Of a stretch of DNA of 64,000 nt, positions 8,370 to 16,385 are shown piece after piece. The notes under the pieces are model-generated. The model searched no databases. It was not told where the DNA came from and was given only the letters and a program-made list of their open reading frames with translations. A program made the position numbers and the translations under genes. The DNA comes from an uncultured Clostridia bacterium. Lineage in GTDB: Bacteria; Bacillota; Clostridia; Christensenellales; Aristaeellaceae. The first letter of the stretch is position 1, and the number at the start of each line of letters is the position of its first letter. The stretch is from contig CAKTZR010000004.1 in NCBI GenBank assembly GCA_934636105.1, positions 62,001-126,000 on the forward strand. The letters run 5' to 3'.

Positions 8370-9398
8370 GTGAAGACGTTTTTCATGAATGATTATGGCG
8401 AGGGCGCGCATCCGATTGTGATGCAGCGGCTTCTGGAAACCAACATGGAGCATACCTGCGGCTATGGGCTGGATGAATACAGCCTGCGCGCGGCGGATGT
8501 GATTCGCGAAAAATGCGGTCAGCCGGGCGCGGCGGTGCATATCCTGACGGGCGGTACGTCGGCCAACAGCATTGCGATTGCGGCGTTCCTGCGCCCGTAT
8601 GAAGCGGCGGTCTGCGCGCCGACGGGCCACATCAACGTGCATGAAACCGGCGCGGTGGAAGCGACGGGCCACAAGGTGCTGCCCTGCGCGGCGAAGGACG
8701 GCAAGGTGACGCCGGAGGGCGTGGAAGCCGTCTGCGCGCTGCATACGGACGAGCACATGGTTGCGCCGAAGCTGCTGTACATCAGCCAGCCGACGGAAAT
8801 CGGCACGGTATATCATTTGGACGAGCTGAAAGCCTTGCGCGCTGTCTGTGACAAGCTGGGGCTGATTCTCTTTGTGGATGGCGCGCGGCTGGGCAGCGCG
8901 CTGACCAGCCCGGAATGCGATATGACGCTGAAGGATTTGGCCGCGCTGGCGGACTGCTTCTACATCGGCGGCACGAAAAACGGCCTGCTTTTCGGCGAAG
9001 CGATGGTGATCGTCAAGCCGGAACTGCAAAAAGATTTCCGCTATATGATCAAGCATAACGGCGGCATGATGGCCAAAGGGCGGCTCGGCGGCGTGATGTT
9101 CCTCGCGGCGCTGGAGCACGACGATTATTTCGCATGGGCGAAGCACGCCAACGAAATGGCCGACATCATCCGCGCAGGCTTGGAGCGTGCGGGCATTCCC
9201 TTCTTCCAGAAAACGACGACCAACCAGATTTTCGCCGTGCTGACGGAGGAACAGAACGCCGCGCTGGAGCTGGATTTTGCCTATGAGCGCTGGGCCAAGC
9301 TGGAGGATGGGCGCGTGGCTGTCCGCTTTGTGACCAGCTGGGCGACGGAAGCGGCGGATTGCGAAAAGCTCGTCTCCGCGCTGGAGGCGCTAGCCTGA
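8370..9398 (+). CDS. ltaE: Low-specificity L-threonine aldolase
   Basis: PLP enzyme that splits threonine or allo-threonine into glycine and acetaldehyde. At 342 residues it has the fold-type I landmarks: NDYGEGAHP start, HILTGGTSANSIAI, FVDGARLGSAL with the cofactor Asp and Arg, and the Schiff-base Lys in YIGGTKNG near residue 203. The GTG start at 8370 is supported by GGAGGG at 8358-8363, only a few bases after rlmA's stop region, so it is cotranscribed with rlmA. Its TGA overlaps the next ATG (TGATG at 9396-9400), coupling it to the membrane-anchored protein that follows. Confidence 0.9.
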   Translation: MKTFFMNDYGEGAHPIVMQRLLETNMEHTCGYGLDEYSLRAADVIREKCGQPGAAVHILTGGTSANSIAIAAFLRPYEAAVCAPTGHINVHETGAVEATGHKVLPCAAKDGKVTPEGVEAVCALHTDEHMVAPKLLYISQPTEIGTVYHLDELKALRAVCDKLGLILFVDGARLGSALTSPECDMTLKDLAALADCFYIGGTKNGLLFGEAMVIVKPELQKDFRYMIKHNGGMMAKGRLGGVMFLAALEHDDYFAWAKHANEMADIIRAGLERAGIPFFQKTTTNQIFAVLTEEQNAALELDFAYERWAKLEDGRVAVRFVTSWATEAADCEKLVSALEALA

Positions 9399-10408
9399 TG
9401 GCGCGCGAGGGGCGATCCCATGTACGCAAGCGAAAAAAAGGCTGTCTGGTTGGCTGCCTGACGAATCTGATGCTGCTGCTCGGCGTGGCGGCGCTGCTGT
9501 TTGTCGGCGCGCATGTGCTGGGTTTTGTGGAAAACGATCCGCAGACCGGCGCGCCGACGCTCAAGCTGGATCACCTGCCGGAAATCAAACTCGGCGATTT
9601 TGATTTGAGCGCCATTCAGCTGCCGGATGTTTCGGGGTTGACGGAAAAGCTGCCCAAATGGGCGTATGGCGTGAATCCGAACGGATTGACGGTCAAGACC
9701 CTGCGCGCGGGCGACGGCGAAGCGATCTTCGTCTGCGCGGACGGCTACACCATGCTGCTCGGCGCGGGCAGCGGAACGGGCGCGATGCTCTGCGGCCAGC
9801 TGCTGCTCTGCGGCGCGAACCACTTGAGCGCGGCGGTGGCGATGAGCTCGGAGGACGAGCAGCTCGGCGCCATGAAGCTGGCGCTGGGCATGACCAAGCC
9901 GGAGTATCTCTTTGTGCCGCCGACGCAGACGAAGGGCAAGGCCTACGCGCAGATGATCGACGCGGCGGAAAAGCAGGGAACGCAGATCGTCTCCGTGACG
10001 CAGGGCATGGCCTTCACGCTCGGCCGGGCGCGCGTGACTTTCATCGGCCCGGCGCGAACCCAGCATACGGACAGCCGCGATGACGGGCTGACCCTGCGCA
10101 TCGATTACGGACAGACGAGCGTCGTGGTGACGGGCTGCATCACATCAAACGGCGAAAAGGAGATCGTTTCCTCCGGCGCGGCGGTGGCCTGTGATGCGCT
10201 GGTTGTCGCCCGCGGCGGAACGGAAGCGGCGACATGTGCCGAATGGGTGGAAGCGGCGAGTTCCCAAATTGCGCTGGTCACGGGCAAAAATCCCGCGAAC
10301 AGCGTGCGCATTCGATTGCAGAAGTACGGCGCGACGGTCTATGCCGCAAAGGAAAACGGCGTGATGACGCTGCTTTCGGACGGACAGACAGTGACCGTCG
10401 AACCATAA
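9398..10408 (+). CDS. Membrane-anchored, degenerate metallo-beta-lactamase-fold protein (ComEC C-domain-like)
   Basis: A 336-residue protein with a basic N-terminus, one hydrophobic segment at about 18-42, and a large presumably extracytoplasmic domain. From about residue 95 the sequence follows the ComEC/Rec2-type beta-lactamase fold: VKTLRAGDGEAIFVCADGYTMLLGAGSG...; AAVAMSSEDEQLGAM stands where H-x-H-x-D-H-x-G-G is expected; later VVVTGCITSNGEKEI and CDALVVARGG match the fold. All metal-binding His/Asp residues of the main motif are missing, so hydrolase activity is unlikely. The start overlaps the aldolase stop. Function unknown. Confidence 0.68.
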   Translation: MAREGRSHVRKRKKGCLVGCLTNLMLLLGVAALLFVGAHVLGFVENDPQTGAPTLKLDHLPEIKLGDFDLSAIQLPDVSGLTEKLPKWAYGVNPNGLTVKTLRAGDGEAIFVCADGYTMLLGAGSGTGAMLCGQLLLCGANHLSAAVAMSSEDEQLGAMKLALGMTKPEYLFVPPTQTKGKAYAQMIDAAEKQGTQIVSVTQGMAFTLGRARVTFIGPARTQHTDSRDDGLTLRIDYGQTSVVVTGCITSNGEKEIVSSGAAVACDALVVARGGTEAATCAEWVEAASSQIALVTGKNPANSVRIRLQKYGATVYAAKENGVMTLLSDGQTVTVEP

Positions 10409-10454
10409 GAGAACAAAATAAGCGTTGCACCTTGAAATCTGCTTAAAGCATAAA

Positions 10455-10502
10455 GGCTCCCTCCTTGAGGGAGCTGTCACGGCGAAGCCGTGACTGAAGG
10501 AG
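10455..10502. repeat. Family A repeat, copy 4 (solo, short form)
   Basis: GGCTCCCTC-CTT-GAGGGAGC, then TCACGGC-GAA-GCCGTGA and the terminal CTGAAGGAG. It lies between the end of the degenerate MBL gene and the terminator of the minus-strand small RNA candidate. Confidence 0.82.
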
Positions 10503-10508
10503 TATACG

Positions 10509-10710
10509 AAAAACCCTGCCGGGCAGCGTCCATGCTCGGCAGGGCCTTTCTTTTCAAAGAAACAGGGAGAAAACAGGGGGGAGTGGTCCTTGCCCGATCA
10601 AGCTCGGGCGGGCGTGTCTTGCAGGGGCGTCAAACCTACAAGGCTGCGGAGGAGTGCGTCAAACTTCATCCGCAAGTTGGTTCAGGGAGGTGTTAGATAT
10701 CTCTAACAAC
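10509..10710 (-). ncRNA. Candidate 200-nt small RNA with CU-rich segments
   Basis: A complete transcription unit with no convincing ORF. Reading the minus strand: the start near 10710; a 5' hairpin GUUAGA-GAUA-UCUAAC; the single-stranded run ACCUCCCUG; a hairpin UGCGGA/UCCGCA; a hairpin CUUGUAGG/CCUGCAAG; a hairpin GCCCGA/UCGGGC; a CU-rich run (CACUCCCCCCUG, UUCUCCC); and a terminator stem CCCUGCCG/CGGCAGGG followed by five U. Both middle hairpins show GUUUGACGC in the loop. The promoter is a perfect consensus. It could be a trans-acting RNA that pairs with Shine-Dalgarno sequences. I could not match it to 6S, SRP or other families by eye. Confidence 0.6.
10514..10544 (-). terminator. Terminator of the minus-strand small RNA
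   Basis: Stem CCCTGCCG/CGGCAGGG, with T5 at 10513-10509 on the minus strand. Read on the plus strand the stem is followed by CCTTTCTTTT, so it may also work for the degenerate MBL gene. Confidence 0.75.
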
Positions 10711-10716
10711 GAGATT

Positions 10717-10745
10717 ATTATACAGGATAGCGCGGCGGTTGTCAA
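10717..10745 (-). promoter_or_regulatory. Consensus sigma-A promoter of the minus-strand small RNA
   Basis: On the minus strand, TTGACA (10745-10740), exactly 17 bp, TATAAT (10722-10717). Both hexamers are perfect matches. Confidence 0.85.
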
Positions 10746-10834
10746 GAGGAAAATTGAAAGTATTTCGCTGGGAATTGCGGGCTTTCAAAAAAGAAGGCAC
10801 AAACAGCGAAAACGCGGTTTCGTGCCTGAAAAAA

Positions 10835-12241
10835 TCAGCCAGCCAGATGGAAAACCTGGAAAAAGAGCAGATACGCCAGCCCATAATACGTGACGACGGC
10901 CACCAGATCGTTGACGGTTGTAATCAGCGGGCCGGAAGCGACGGCGGGATCGACGTGTATTTTTTTGAAGAACATCGGGATTACCGTGCCGACCATGCTG
11001 GAAAGCACCAGCGAGAGCAGCAGCGCTGCGCCCGCACACCCGGAGATGCACAGAGAATAAAACAGCGTCTTGCCTTTGAAAAGCCAGACATACAGCCCGA
11101 TGAATATCAGCGCCATCAGTCCGAGCATCACGCCGCTGAAAAAGCCGACGCGCATTTCCTTGAGCACGAGGTCGAGCTTCTGCCGGCCCGTCAGCTTTTC
11201 ATCCATCAGCACGCGGATGGTGACAGCCAGCGACTGCGTGCCGACGTTGCCCGCCATATCCAGAATAAGGGACTGGAAGCAGACGATCAGCGCGACCTGC
11301 GAAACGACGGATTCAAACAGGCCGACGACCGAGGAAACAGCCATGCCGAGGAACAGCAGAATAATCAGCCACGGCATGCGCTTTTTCAGGCTGGTTTTCA
11401 GCGGCTCGTGCAGATCCTCCTCGCTGGTCAAGCCGGCCAGTTTGGCGTAATCGTCGCCCATCGCGTCATCCACGGCCTCGATGAGGTCGTCCGTGGTGAT
11501 GACGCCGATGACGCGCCGCTTTTCGCCCAGCACCGGGATGGAATCCTCGGCGTAGCTGCGCAGGCGGTCCAGGCATTCCTCCGTGTGCTCGTGGGCGAGA
11601 ACGGTTGGGAAGTTTCGGCTGATGAGCGAATCGAGCACGGTTTCCTCGCGGGCGACGATCAAATCCTTGAGATCGATTGCGCCGTAGAATGAGCCGTCGT
11701 CGTCGCTGACAAAAAGGGTGGAGATATTGTCGTTCTCTTCGGCCTGCGCAATCAGCGCGCGCATGGCCTGTTTGACGGACAGGTGACGGCTGATGGAGAC
11801 GAAGTTGGTGCTCATCGCGCTGCCGATTTCATCCGGCTGATAGGAACAGATCAGCTGAATATCGTGCTGCGATTCGGGATCGAGCTTCTCCATCAGGGCG
11901 CTGCGCAATTCGGGAGAGACGGTTTCCAGCGCATCGACCGCGTCATCCGCGTCCATCGCTTCCACGATGTCGGCGGCCTGCTCCTGCGGCAGTTCGCGGA
12001 GATACTTGCCCGCGTCGCTGACATAGGCGAACACATCGCCGAGCCGCTCAACGCCAAGCAGGCGGTAGAGCCGCGCGCGCTGGTGAACGTCGAGCAGCTC
12101 AAGCGCGGCGGCGATATCGCGCTCATGCGCATTATGGAGCACGACGTTAAGCTGTTCGTCGGTTTGGGCGCTGCTGCGCAGCTGGCGCGCCAATTCGCTG
12201 ACGCGCGCAGACATGGAGAGTTCTTCTTCCAAGGGCGTCAC
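10835..12241 (-). CDS. mgtE: Magnesium transporter MgtE
   Basis: Mg2+ channel/transporter of the cytoplasmic membrane gated by intracellular Mg2+. In order: a helical N-domain (LNVVLHNAHERDIAAALELLD; LPQEQAADIVEAMDADDAVDAL), a CBS pair (about residues 150-275, with IPVLGEKRRVIGVITTDDLIEA), and five membrane helices near the C-terminus (WLIILLFLGMAVSSVVGLFE onward, including GNVGTQSLAVTIR). The start is uncertain: GTG at 12241 follows GAAAGAAG closely; ATG at 12214 has GGAAG 11 bases upstream. It is downstream of murG on the same strand with no promoter of its own visible; a family B hairpin separates them. Confidence 0.92.
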   Translation of the reverse strand: MTPLEEELSMSARVSELARQLRSSAQTDEQLNVVLHNAHERDIAAALELLDVHQRARLYRLLGVERLGDVFAYVSDAGKYLRELPQEQAADIVEAMDADDAVDALETVSPELRSALMEKLDPESQHDIQLICSYQPDEIGSAMSTNFVSISRHLSVKQAMRALIAQAEENDNISTLFVSDDDGSFYGAIDLKDLIVAREETVLDSLISRNFPTVLAHEHTEECLDRLRSYAEDSIPVLGEKRRVIGVITTDDLIEAVDDAMGDDYAKLAGLTSEEDLHEPLKTSLKKRMPWLIILLFLGMAVSSVVGLFESVVSQVALIVCFQSLILDMAGNVGTQSLAVTIRVLMDEKLTGRQKLDLVLKEMRVGFFSGVMLGLMALIFIGLYVWLFKGKTLFYSLCISGCAGAALLLSLVLSSMVGTVIPMFFKKIHVDPAVASGPLITTVNDLVAVVTYYGLAYLLFFQVFHLAG

Positions 12242-12264
12242 CTTCTTTCGCTGGAGATGGGGGG

Positions 12265-12288
12265 ACGTTTGGGGCAAAGCCCCAACGT
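12265..12288 (-). repeat. Family B hairpin upstream of mgtE
   Basis: Inverted repeat around GGGGC-AAA-GCCCC with ACGTT flanks that also pair. On the minus strand it lies 24-47 bases before the mgtE start and just after the murG stop. Confidence 0.75.
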
Positions 12289-12294
12289 TTCCCG

Positions 12295-13356
12295 TTATTT
12301 TTTCATGTACTTGTGAATCTGGTCGAGGACGAGCTGCGTGCCGTCCGCGTCGGGGAGCGCGGCGAGACGCTGATGCAGCAGCTCGCGATCCGCCCACAGC
12401 GCGTCGATGGCGGGTGGCAGGGATTCAGCCGTCAGATCGCTTTGCAGCATGACGTGCGCCAGCCCGCGCGCCTTCAGCGAGTTGGCGTTGAGCACCTGAT
12501 CGCCGCGGCCGCTGTGATACGGAATCAGCAGCGCGGGCTTGCACAGCGCCATCAGTTCGGACAGGGAATTGCTGCCCGCGCGGGAAAGCATGATATCCGC
12601 ACAGGCAAACGCATCCGGCAGTTCCTCTGACAGATATTCAAACTGCTTGTAGCCCGGCGTGCCGACCAGCGATGCATCCAGATTGCCCTTGCCGCAGACG
12701 TGCAGCACGTCGAACTGTTTCGTCAGTTCCGGCAGAGCCGCGCGAAGCACCGCGTTGACCGACTGCGCGCCCAGCGAACCGCCGATCATCATCAAAACGG
12801 GCTTGCTGCCGTCAAAGCCTGCCAGCTTCAGACCGCGCGCCCGGTCGCCGGAGAAAATCTGCGCACGCAGCGGCGTACCGGTCTGCACGCCCTTCGGCGC
12901 AAGCAGCTTCGCGCATTCCGGGAACGTCGTGCAGATGGATTTTGCAAACGGCTTGCAGAGCTTGTTTGCCAGACCCGGCGTGATGTCGCTCTCGTGCATC
13001 ACCACCGGCACGCCGCAGATGGCCGCGCCGAAGACGACCGGTACGCTGACAAAGCCGCCCTTGGAAAAGACAATATCCGGCTTCAATTTGCCGATGATCC
13101 CGATGCTCTGAAACGCGCCCGCAATGACGCGGAAGGGATCGGTGAAATTCTTCCAATCGAAATAACGACGCAGCTTGCCGGAGCTGACCGCGTGATAGGT
13201 CACGCCCTGCATCGGCTCAATCAGCGTGCGCTCGATGCCCTTTTTGGTGCCGATGTAGTGAATATCCCAGCCCTCGTCCAGCAGATGGGGGATGAGCGCC
13301 TGATTGGGCGAAACATGGCCGGCCGTGCCGCCGCCGGTTAAAACAATACGCTTCAC
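12295..13356 (-). CDS. murG: UDP-N-acetylglucosamine--lipid I N-acetylglucosaminyltransferase MurG
   Basis: Peripheral membrane glycosyltransferase that adds GlcNAc to lipid I to make lipid II for peptidoglycan. The 353-residue chain starts MKRIVLTGGGTAGHVSPNQAL, containing the first glycine-rich loop. It continues with GGFVSVPVVFGA, HESDITPGLANKL and MMIGGSLGAQSVN (second loop), and the donor-binding region ADIMLSRAGSNSLSELMALCKPALLIPY. The GTG start at 13356 has GGGAGG about 9 bases upstream. Unusually for murG, it is not in a division cluster here; its partner is mgtE. Confidence 0.95.
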   Translation of the reverse strand: MKRIVLTGGGTAGHVSPNQALIPHLLDEGWDIHYIGTKKGIERTLIEPMQGVTYHAVSSGKLRRYFDWKNFTDPFRVIAGAFQSIGIIGKLKPDIVFSKGGFVSVPVVFGAAICGVPVVMHESDITPGLANKLCKPFAKSICTTFPECAKLLAPKGVQTGTPLRAQIFSGDRARGLKLAGFDGSKPVLMMIGGSLGAQSVNAVLRAALPELTKQFDVLHVCGKGNLDASLVGTPGYKQFEYLSEELPDAFACADIMLSRAGSNSLSELMALCKPALLIPYHSGRGDQVLNANSLKARGLAHVMLQSDLTAESLPPAIDALWADRELLHQRLAALPDADGTQLVLDQIHKYMKK

Positions 13357-13386
13357 AAAAAGACCTCCCTGCCTTCATTCGCCCTT

Positions 13387-13415
13387 ATTATACCAAGCAA
13401 AAAGCGGGGGGTCAA
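13387..13415 (-). promoter_or_regulatory. Sigma-A promoter of murG-mgtE
   Basis: Minus strand TTGACC (13415-13410), 17 bp, TATAAT (13392-13387). Confidence 0.82.
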
Positions 13416-13553
13416 GGGCGAAGTGCCGATGTGAAAACCGCGTTAAAAATATGCTTAGTTGGTGTAGCGTTGCCGTAAAGCAGGAAGAAATTTGTCACAA
13501 GCGGACGAATTTTAGGAAGATAACAAATTGGAGGGGCAATCCAGAGCGAAATG

Positions 13554-13562
13554 TGTTATAAT
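13554..13562 (+). promoter_or_regulatory. Extended -10 promoter of the PRPP synthetase gene
   Basis: TGTTATAAT at 13554-13562. No clear -35 hexamer lies 17 bp upstream. Confidence 0.6.
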
Positions 13563-13621
13563 CAAGCTGTTCGATTCTGTCAACCGTGAATCTCATCGAC
13601 ACTGTGAAGGGGTTTTCAAGC

Positions 13622-14815
13622 ATGAACGAGAACATCGAGTCCTCCCAGAAGTTCCCCACGCGGCCGGTTGCGCCGCTGGGCGTCATCGCCATGAACGGCT
13701 GCGAGGAAATGGGCCGTCGAGTCAACGAATACCTGATGCACTGGCAGGTGGACGCCACCTCCGACCAGAAGCTCCACAGCTTCTATGGTTCGGATAAGAA
13801 CGGCTTCCTGCTGGAAGCGCACTGCCCGCGCTTCGGCACCGGCGAAGGCAAGGGCATGATTAAGGACACCGTCCGCGGTTATGACCTGTTCATCATCTGC
13901 GACATCGGCGCGTATCAGTGCACCTACAAGCTCTATGGCCGCGAAGTCCCGATGACGCCGGACGAGCACTACGCCGACCTCAAGCGCATCATCGCGGCGG
14001 TCAGCGGCAAGGCTTACCGCATCAACGTCATCATGCCGATGCTCTACGAGGGCCGTCAGCATCGCCGCACCTCCCGCGAGTCCATGGACTGCGCCGTGAT
14101 GCTCCAGGAACTGGTCGCGATGGGCGTTTCCAACATCATCACCTTCGATGCGCATGACCCGCGCGTGCAGAACGCCATTCCGCTGAGCGGCTTTGAAAGC
14201 ATCATGCCGACCTATCAGATGCTCAAGGCTATGTGCCATACTTACGATGATCTGCGCATCGACAAGCATCACATGATGGTCATCTCCCCGGACGAGGGCG
14301 CGCTCAACCGCAACATCTATTACAGCTCCGCGATGGGCGTGGACATGGGCATGTTCTACAAGCGCCGTGATTACACCCGCGTGGTCAACGGCCGCAACCC
14401 GATCGTCGCGCACGAGTATCTGGGCGACAGCGTGGAGGGCAAGGATGTGTTCGTGGCCGACGACATCATCGCCTCCGGCGACTCCATTCTCGATCTGGCG
14501 TATAACCTCAAAAAGCGCAAGGCCAAGCGCGTGTTCGCGGGCGCGACGTTCGCGTTCTTCACCAGCGGTCTGGAAGCGTTCGACAAGGCGTATGCCGACG
14601 GCGTGATCGATCAGGTGTTCGCCACGAACCTGACCTATACGCCGCAGACCGTGCTCGATCGCCCGTGGTTCAGCCAGGCGGACATGAGCAAGTACATGGC
14701 CTTCGTCATCGCGACGCTCAACCACGATCAGTCCCTGAGCTACCTGCTCAACCCGTGGAACCGCATCGAGAAGCTGCTGACGAAGTACCGCGCCGAACAT
14801 CCTTACGAGGATTGA
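13622..14815 (+). CDS. prs: Ribose-phosphate pyrophosphokinase, long clostridial form
   Basis: Makes PRPP from ribose 5-phosphate and ATP for purine, pyrimidine, His, Trp and NAD synthesis. At 397 residues it is longer than the classical 310-320 residue enzyme. Family hallmarks are present: MLYEGRQHRRTSRESMDCAVMLQELVAMGVSNIITFDAHDPRVQNAIP covers the ATP/ribose region, and DVFVADDIIASGDSILDLA is the PRPP-binding loop. The N-terminal 100 residues (PLGVIAMNGCEEMGRRVNEYL; CPRFGTGEGKG) mark the divergent class known from Clostridia. ATG at 13622 with AAGGGG 10 bases upstream is preferred to an in-frame GTG at 13586. Confidence 0.9.
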   Translation: MNENIESSQKFPTRPVAPLGVIAMNGCEEMGRRVNEYLMHWQVDATSDQKLHSFYGSDKNGFLLEAHCPRFGTGEGKGMIKDTVRGYDLFIICDIGAYQCTYKLYGREVPMTPDEHYADLKRIIAAVSGKAYRINVIMPMLYEGRQHRRTSRESMDCAVMLQELVAMGVSNIITFDAHDPRVQNAIPLSGFESIMPTYQMLKAMCHTYDDLRIDKHHMMVISPDEGALNRNIYYSSAMGVDMGMFYKRRDYTRVVNGRNPIVAHEYLGDSVEGKDVFVADDIIASGDSILDLAYNLKKRKAKRVFAGATFAFFTSGLEAFDKAYADGVIDQVFATNLTYTPQTVLDRPWFSQADMSKYMAFVIATLNHDQSLSYLLNPWNRIEKLLTKYRAEHPYED

Positions 14816-14832
14816 GAGATTCACAGCATATA

Positions 14833-14873
14833 AAAGAAATCCGCATCAGCTTGAAGCCGGTGCGGATTTCTTT
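14833..14873 (+). terminator. Terminator of prs
   Basis: A 15-bp stem (14833-14847 with 14859-14873, one wobble pair) that ends in T3. The first family A repeat begins at its last base. Confidence 0.8.
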
Positions 14874-14970
14874 AACTCCTTCAGTCAGCTTCGCTGACAG
14901 ACCTTCGGCGTTCCGCTTGCCTGCATCCCGCACTGCGGGCGACAAGCTCCACGCTCTCAAAGAGGGAGCC
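14874..14970. repeat. Family A repeat, copy 5 (long form, left member of a pair)
   Basis: AACTCCTTCAG start, GTCAGC-TTC-GCTGAC hairpin, a middle stem around CCCGCACTGCGGG, and CTCTCAAAGAGGGAGCC end. Confidence 0.82.
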
Positions 14971-14988
14971 TTAAAACAGAAAAAAAGA

Positions 14989-15088
14989 CCTCCCTCGGTG
15001 AGGGAGGTTTGAAATCGTCGCCGCCTGTGGCGGATTCAGACGAAGGAAAACCCCGAAGGTTGGCACGACGAAGTCGTGACGGAAGGAG
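14989..15088. repeat. Family A repeat, copy 6 (long form, inverted partner of copy 5)
   Basis: CCTCCCTC-GGT-GAGGGAGG, middle CCGCC/GGCGG stem, CACGAC-GAA-GTCGTG hairpin, ACGGAAGGAG end six bases before the dctM stop. The core between copies 5 and 6 is only 18 bp. Confidence 0.84.
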
Positions 15089-15094
15089 GCGCCC

Positions 15095-16384
15095 TTAGAA
15101 CACCGCAGGGAACAGCATCTGCGGGATCGTCAGGAAGATACCCGGGAAGATGGCCATGATGAGCAGGATTGCCAGCGCCACGAGGAAGTACGGCAGAACG
15201 CCCTTAAACGAGCGCTCCACGGACAGATCCGCGATGGAGGACGCAATCAGCAGGCACAGGCCATACGGCGGCGTGGTCAGACCGAGCGCCAGCGTGATGA
15301 CGATAATCAGGCCGAGCATCAGCGGGCTCATGCCCAGCGCGGTCGCGCACGGCAGGATGATCGGCACGAAGAGAATCATCGCGGGCACAGCGTCCATGAA
15401 CGTGCCGACGAACAGGAAGAACAGCACGGTCACGAGGATGAACGCCAGATAGCCGCCCGGCAGCGCCATGAAGAAGTTCTGCACAATGACGTTGAGCTGA
15501 TAGTAGCTCATCAGCTCGCCCAGCGCGCACGCGGCGGCCAGCGCGAACAGGGACAGACAGCTCTGCTTCATGGTATCCATGATGATGCCCGGCAGATCCT
15601 TGACCTTGATGGTGTGATAGAAGAAAATGCCGATGAGCAGCGCATACAGGCACGCGAACGCCGCGGATTCGGTCGGCGTGAACAGACCGGTGACAATGCC
15701 GCCGATCAGGATGATCGGGGTCAGCAGCGCGGGCAGGGACTGGAGCACGAGCTTCGCCGTTTTCTTGAGCGGCACACGCTCGTTCTTGGGGAAGTTCTTC
15801 TTCTTGCCGACGATGGCGACGACGGCCATCATGCCCAGACCGAGCAGAATGCCAGGCAGCAGGCCGCACAGGAACAACGCGCCCGTGGAGACCGACGCAA
15901 TGCCCGAATAGACGACCATCAGGATGGACGGCGGGATGATGGAGCCGAGCGTCGAAGAAGCGGCGGTGACGCCGACGGCGGTCTCCTCGTCATAGCCCTG
16001 ATCGAGCATGGCCGGGATGAGAATCTTGCCGACGCCCGCGGTATCCGCCTGGGACGAACCGGAAATGCCCGCGAAGATCATGGAAATGAGGATGTTGGCG
16101 TGCGCCAGACCGCCGCGGATGTGGCCGACGAGCGCAACGCAGACCTCGATGAGCTTGGCGGTGATTGCGCCGGAATTCATCAGGTTTGCCGCCAGAATGA
16201 ACAGAGGCACGGCCAGCAGCGTGAAGCTGTTCAGGCCGTTGAACATCTTCTGGAAGACGACGATGTTCGGGATGGAGGGGAGGGAAGCGATGCCCACGAG
16301 GGAGACAAAGCCCAGAGAGAACGCGATCGGCACACCCAAAATGATGAAGCCGACGAACAGAATCACCAGAAATGCAGCAAACAT
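15095..16384 (-). CDS. dctM: TRAP transporter large permease
   Basis: Twelve-helix membrane subunit that couples Na+ flow to uptake of the acid delivered by the periplasmic-type binding protein. At 429 residues it has DctM landmarks: GVPIAFSLGFVSLVG near the start, GSSQADTAGVGKILIPAM, AASSTLGSIIPPSILMVVYSG, and GTFMDAVPAMILFVPIILP plus LGLTTPPYGLCLL near the end. It lies one base after dctQ, the third gene of a P-Q-M unit on the minus strand. The substrate is unknown. Confidence 0.93.
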   Translation of the reverse strand: MFAAFLVILFVGFIILGVPIAFSLGFVSLVGIASLPSIPNIVVFQKMFNGLNSFTLLAVPLFILAANLMNSGAITAKLIEVCVALVGHIRGGLAHANILISMIFAGISGSSQADTAGVGKILIPAMLDQGYDEETAVGVTAASSTLGSIIPPSILMVVYSGIASVSTGALFLCGLLPGILLGLGMMAVVAIVGKKKNFPKNERVPLKKTAKLVLQSLPALLTPIILIGGIVTGLFTPTESAAFACLYALLIGIFFYHTIKVKDLPGIIMDTMKQSCLSLFALAAACALGELMSYYQLNVIVQNFFMALPGGYLAFILVTVLFFLFVGTFMDAVPAMILFVPIILPCATALGMSPLMLGLIIVITLALGLTTPPYGLCLLIASSIADLSVERSFKGVLPYFLVALAILLIMAIFPGIFLTIPQMLFPAVF

Positions 16385-16385
16385 G

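Noticed and set aside
10509..10710. 6S RNA or SRP RNA as the identity of the minus-strand transcript
   Set aside because: Length and promoter would fit 6S RNA, but I cannot fold a long rod with a central bubble, and the SRP motif is absent. An Infernal search could still change this.
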